In this document: positions 60,201 through 64,000 of the stretch, piece after piece
Numbering within the stretch: the stretch's first letter is position 1
How the letters are laid out: each line of letters opens with the position of its first letter
Assembly (NCBI RefSeq): GCF_037893015.1
Contig: NC_133660.1
Span: 161,814,937-161,878,936, forward strand
Source: Macrotis lagotis
Taxonomy: Eukaryota > Chordata > Mammalia > Peramelemorphia > Peramelidae
Reading direction: 5' to 3'
DNA: 64,000 nt
The notes under the pieces: generated by a model
The model's input: the letters and a program-made list of their open reading frames with translations, nothing else
Told to the model about the DNA's origin: nothing
Database searches by the model: none
Program-made: the position numbers and the translations under genes

Positions 60201-61800
60201 GACTTCCAGCCAAGATGGCGGAGAGAAGACAGGCACAGTTCTAAAGTCTCCTGATCTCTTCCCCATCTATCACATGAAACAAACCTCTTAAAAGAAATCT
60301 GACCCACAAAACCCAGAAAGAAAAGCCAGGGGAAAGAACATCTACCTCAGGATTTGTCTCCAGCAGCAGCTTTGGCCGAATTCAGGCAGGTGAGTCTGGG
60401 CTCAGAGGGAGGATCAGCCCCGGATCAGCCAGATTAACAGCTGAATTGAAACCAGGAGTCAGAGGGACATGAAAAGGTAAAAAAAAGGGGGGGGCGGGGC
60501 GGTAAAAGAAAAAAAACATGCAATGCAGTAAGTTGAAACTGGCTATATCCAGCATGGGGGCGGGGGGGGGGGTAAGATTCTCATAAATCTTGATAATTGT
60601 AACTCTAACAGAGAGAATACACCTGGCCAGACATGATGGACATTCATGACCTATCCATGAGACTGCTATCTAATGGGATGTAACTGGCTTTAACCCCACT
60701 TGGGAGAAAGACTCTAATAACTCTCAGGCTATGACTTAGAACGATCTAAAAATACACAGGAAAGAGACTGGAGGAGGGAGGGGACTGAATGGGGTAAATC
60801 TCATTACACTAAGAGGTACAAAAAACCTATGGTAATAGAAGGGAAGAAGGGAGCAGAAGACAAACACCTGAATCTTCTTCTCATCAGACTTGGCTTAAAG
60901 TCAACCTACACATACTTAGTTAACTTATAAAACATCTAACCTTCCAAGTATTAAAAGGGGAAAAGGGGAGGGGGGTACAGAGAAAGGGAAGGGGAGTGGG
61001 GGGAAAAGGGGGAAATAACAAAAGGAAGGGAAGGGAAAAAGGGAAAGGGGAAAGAAAGGGGAGGGTGTGATATAGGAGGGCAAACACACTGAAGGGGGTG
61101 GTATTCAGAAACAAAATACTGGGGAATATGGATAAGGGGGGGAAGGGGGAAAATACAGAGAGAAGATAACATAGAGGGCAATAAAGAATTAGTAATCATA
61201 ACCTTAAATGTGAATGGGATGAACTCTCCCTTAAAACGTAAGTGAATAGCAGAGTGGATTAAAAACCAGAATCCTACAATATGCTGCTTACAAGAAACTC
61301 ATTTGAAGCAGAGAGATACATATAGAGTAAAGGTAAAAGGTTGGAGCAAAATATATTTTGCTTCAGCTGAAGTAAAAAAAAAGCAGGGGTAGCAATCCTT
61401 ATCTCAGACAAAGCAGCAGCAAAAATAGATAGCATTAAAAGAGATAAGGAAGGAAACTTTATCCTCCTAAAAGGTACCATAGACAATAAAGTCATTTTAA
61501 TATTGAATATATATGCACCCAGTGGGACAGCATCCAAATTCTTAGAGAAGAAGCTGAAAGAACTACAGGAAGACATAGACAGCAAAACTCTACCAGTGGG
61601 AGACCTCAACCTCCCGCTATCAGATCTAGATAAATTGAATCATAAAATAAACAAGAAAGAAGTTAAGGAAGTAAATAGATTGTTAGAAAAATTAAATATG
61701 GTAGACTTATGGAGGAAACTGAATGGGGATAGAAAGGAATATACCTTTTTCTCTGCAGTACATGGAACTTATACAAAAATTGACCATGTACTAGGACATA
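60201..61800 (+). mobile_element. L1 copy with intact 5' end, no ORF1, cut off inside ORF2
   Basis: It begins with the L1 5' start (CCAGCCAAGATGGCGG), runs through 5' UTR-like and purine-rich inter-ORF sequence (60.9-61.15 kb), then the ORF2 endonuclease region: LNVNGMNSPLKR, CCLQETHL, GVAILISDK, LNIYAPSG and KIDHVLGHK. The ORF1 coiled coil expected between the 5' UTR and inter-ORF sequence is missing. The copy stops right after HVLGHK with no poly(A) tail. A target duplication AAAATACAGCTCCTGG (60185-60200 and about 61800-61815) shows it inserted as one unit in the CEP135 intron. The ORF2 part carries a premature stop near its start, so it is not functional. Confidence 0.8.
60945..61085. repeat. 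GGGAAA-type polypurine tract inside the L1
   Basis: The inter-ORF purine-rich segment of the ORF1-less L1. Confidence 0.8.
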
Positions 61801-61815
61801 AAATACAGCTCCTGG

Positions 61816-62360
61816 TCAGGGATGACGTAAACCTAGCTAAAGGGATATTTGCAAATTTAATCAACTAATTGAACTAAAAGGAAAGAGAGAAAAAATGCTT
61901 ACCCAATCTATCAGACCACAGAAGAACCACAATGTAGGAAGAACAGTTTTTAAAGACACTCAAAAGTACACAAAAATCCAAGAAGTCAATAACAAAACCC
62001 AAGGCTTCAAATATCTTTAGGTAATCATAAAATAAAGAAGAAGGAAGTCTGACATTAAACACTCGATTTTGGAAAGGTTGATAAAAAGTGGTTTAGAGGA
62101 AAAATAGGTAGGAATTCATTCATGAAAATCCATAGTGGGAAAATCAGCCCAGAAAACTCAGGAAGCTAAGGAATAAAATTATGACAACACAATGAAAAAC
62201 AATTCCCAAGTGGAGAAATAATGAGAGTTGTCTAAAGAAGCTTCATAATTTCTTAGAGACTATTTAATTGATACTGGTCTGAATATAATTTTCACAATTC
62301 ATGTTGTGTTCTTAAAATACAATCTTTAGTTGTACAGCCATGTATTTAATGTTCAGGAAA

Positions 62361-62423
<63 letters not shown>

Positions 62424-62668
62424 CAATGGAAGAGATGTAGAGAAAGAAGAATGGAAAATTACAAATGATCAGGAGAACTTTTAGTTCTTAATCTAAAGGC
62501 AAACTTGAAAAGATTTATACAAAATTATTTCCCCAAAACATTCCTATGGACAGACAGATTATATTTCATGTATATATTTACTGTGCACCTGCATACTCAT
62601 TTTTTAAAAAATTATAAGTGATCTTCAACAAGCAACTGTCAATATACTGCTTAGTTTAGGAAACTTAC
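61816..62668. other. CEP135 intronic DNA with a (TA)n tract
   Basis: Only the microsatellite is recognised. Confidence 0.5.
62362..62420. repeat. (TA)29 microsatellite in a CEP135 intron
   Basis: Uninterrupted TA run of about 59 bp, likely variable in length. Confidence 0.95.
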
Positions 62669-62871
62669 AGTTTGCTCTCAGAAATGGTTAACAGGTCTTT
62701 AAGTTGAAGAATTTCTGAATTTTTCTCATGTGAAGTCATATGAGACTGAAATTCTTTGTCTCTATTCGTAGCCAACAGTGTTTCAAGGTTGTCAACTGTA
62801 ATTCTCTCGCTTGACAATTGTTTTTTTAATATTTCTGTTTCTGTTTTTGCAGTTTCTACTTCTTCCAAGGC
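62669..62871 (-). CDS. CEP135: CEP135 coding exon, third from the end
   Basis: A 203-bp exon with acceptor TTTCCTTTATAG before it and donor CT|GTAAGT after it. It starts in phase 0 (ALEEVETAKTETEILKKQLS) and ends after two bases of a Leu codon. It encodes 67 residues of charged coiled coil, including NLETLLATNRDKEFQSHMTS and ILQLKDLLTISESKL. The NRDKEFQS and SESKL blocks are shared by CEP135 and, with changes (NRDKEYQS, AENKM), by TSGA10; the downstream exons decide for CEP135. The next upstream exon is not visible before the window ends, so most of this long protein lies beyond 64 kb. Confidence 0.88.
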
Positions 62872-63104
62872 CTATAAAGGAAAAGAAAATGCATTTAGAG
62901 TAATAATGTTTACCAATCCATAAATTGAGACTTTTTAACTGTGAAATATTTCAATATATATTCTCAGAGAGCTTATTAAAATGTTGCAATTTAGACAATA
63001 GCTAAAAATTATTAAAACTACAAAGATATTGTTAAAATATGGTTCGATGAATTAATCAATGCAATGACCAATCAAGATCCTTTCCACTTAATTTATTGAC
63101 TGAC

Positions 63105-63417
63105 TTTCCCCTCCATTCCTGTTCTTAACATCCTGAACTTCATGTTCTCTCTTGTTCTCACTCCTGGCACCAGACTATCCTCTTCCAAGCCTGTCCCCCA
63201 TTCCCCTTGGTGAATCCCTCCAGGAGCCTCCCCAAGTGAAGGAATCCAGGCCAGTCTGCTGGCACCATTCTCTTCCTGCCTTTCAACATTCTGTCTCTGG
63301 CTTAATCCCTCCCTTTCTTCCCAACAGTTTTCAGCTCCCTCTTGTTGATTTCCTTCATTAGAATATATGGTCCTTGAGGCAGGAAATATTTCTTTTTGTT
63401 TTTGTGCCTGGCACTTA
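63105..63417 (+). mobile_element. L2-like 3' tail in a CEP135 intron
   Basis: TTAGAATATATGGTCCTTGA, GTGCCTGGCACTTAATAATG and a pyrimidine-rich upstream part parallel to the 44.45-kb copy. Confidence 0.55.
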
Positions 63418-63722
63418 ATAATGTTTGTCCTTCATTTTCAAAGAAAACCATGACATCAGGGAGGTGATGCCATGACAAGCATGTGAATTGGATTTGACTG
63501 AGAGGGGACTATGCTAAATCACCAGCTTCTCTTTCTCCTCCAAAGCCATCTAGGTCCAGTGGCCAGTTATTAATCAGGATGACTGGAGATGGCTTTGGAT
63601 GTGAGACAATCAGGGTTAAATGACTTCCTCAAGGTCACACAGCTAGCAAGTGTCTGAGGCCAAATTTGAACTCCCATCCTCTTGAATCCAAGGCCAGTGA
63701 TCTATCCACTGTGCCAAGTAAA
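63418..63722 (-). mobile_element. Long CORE-SINE, minus strand
   Basis: Plus strand starts with the tail complement GTTTGTCCTTCATTTTCAAA and ends in the head complement CTATCCACTGTGCCA. It lies in the CEP135 gene, sense to its transcription. Confidence 0.8.
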
Positions 63723-64000
63723 CAGCTTCCTTTTTTGTAGAGGACTAAGAAGATACAATGTAACCCTACTCTTAAAAGACAGGTCATGGACTCAAAATAG
63801 AGAATTACAAAAGCATTTTTTGACTTGGTCAATGAGGAAATTTGTTTTACTTTAATATCAATTTGCTTGAATTTGTAACAATAATTTTTTCTTTTTTCAA
63901 AATACTAATTGAAAAAAGTAAAATTAAATAAGATTTCCATTCAAAATCATACAACAAATGTATAAAAAACTATATAATCTTCAAAATGTGTCTTTATAAA

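Noticed and set aside
61503-61868. 121-codon endonuclease-like frame
   Set aside because: Part of L1 ORF2; it runs past the end of the L1 into host DNA.
52731-62871. The minus-strand exons as TSGA10 rather than CEP135
   Set aside because: The coiled coil is similar, but the RERAIQEMR...SPSHSP C-terminus fits CEP135 and not the TSGA10 ending as I remember it.
52731-62871. A processed CEP135 pseudogene
   Set aside because: The exons are separated by introns with correct splice sites and phases.

Overview
The window is a repeat-dense piece of mammalian nuclear DNA. It almost certainly comes from an Australian marsupial, perhaps a dasyurid. About a dozen tRNA-headed CORE-SINEs of WSINE1 type share one head, a core and the tail TTGCCTTGCAAAAACC. 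They sit among Mar1-type SINEs with a Bov-B-like 3' end, MIR/Ther relics, L2 and CR1/L3 relics, and many 5'-truncated L1 3' ends with G-rich 3' UTRs. There are no bacterial-style genes, CRISPR arrays or tRNA/rRNA genes.

Right part (about 52.5-64 kb, minus strand): three consecutive exons of one protein-coding gene, with matching splice phases and a stop codon. The protein is a coiled coil ending in an SP-rich tail and is recognised as the C-terminus of the centriole protein CEP135; the related TSGA10 fits less well. The two introns seen here (5.0 and 4.7 kb) hold nested LINE/SINE insertions, a long (TA)n tract, a perfect 29-bp hairpin and an unusual L1 copy that lacks ORF1 and a poly(A) tail.

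Middle part (about 31-52.5 kb): the region 3' of CEP135. It holds L2 and CR1/L3 relics (one with a trace of an esterase domain), a HAL1-like element carrying three younger insertions, a solo LTR with a 6-bp target duplication, an hAT-type MITE, two long imperfect inverted repeats and a repeat-poor AT-rich block. At 31.74-32.9 kb lies a strong CpG island. It directly abuts an AT-rich tandem array on one side and a two-copy L1 3'-end insertion on the other. From mammalian gene order (CEP135 followed by CRACD/KIAA1211 in the same direction), the island is inferred to be the CRACD promoter, transcribed on the minus strand.

Left part (1-31 kb): no exon was recognised. It is probably intron 1 of that downstream gene. 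Nearly all L1-lineage insertions in the window (12 of 14) are on the plus strand, antisense to the inferred transcription, as expected inside a gene. Most open reading frames longer than 60 codons are LINE relics, SINE read-through, low-complexity sequence or chance. Element family names come from remembered consensus sequences, not from a database search.
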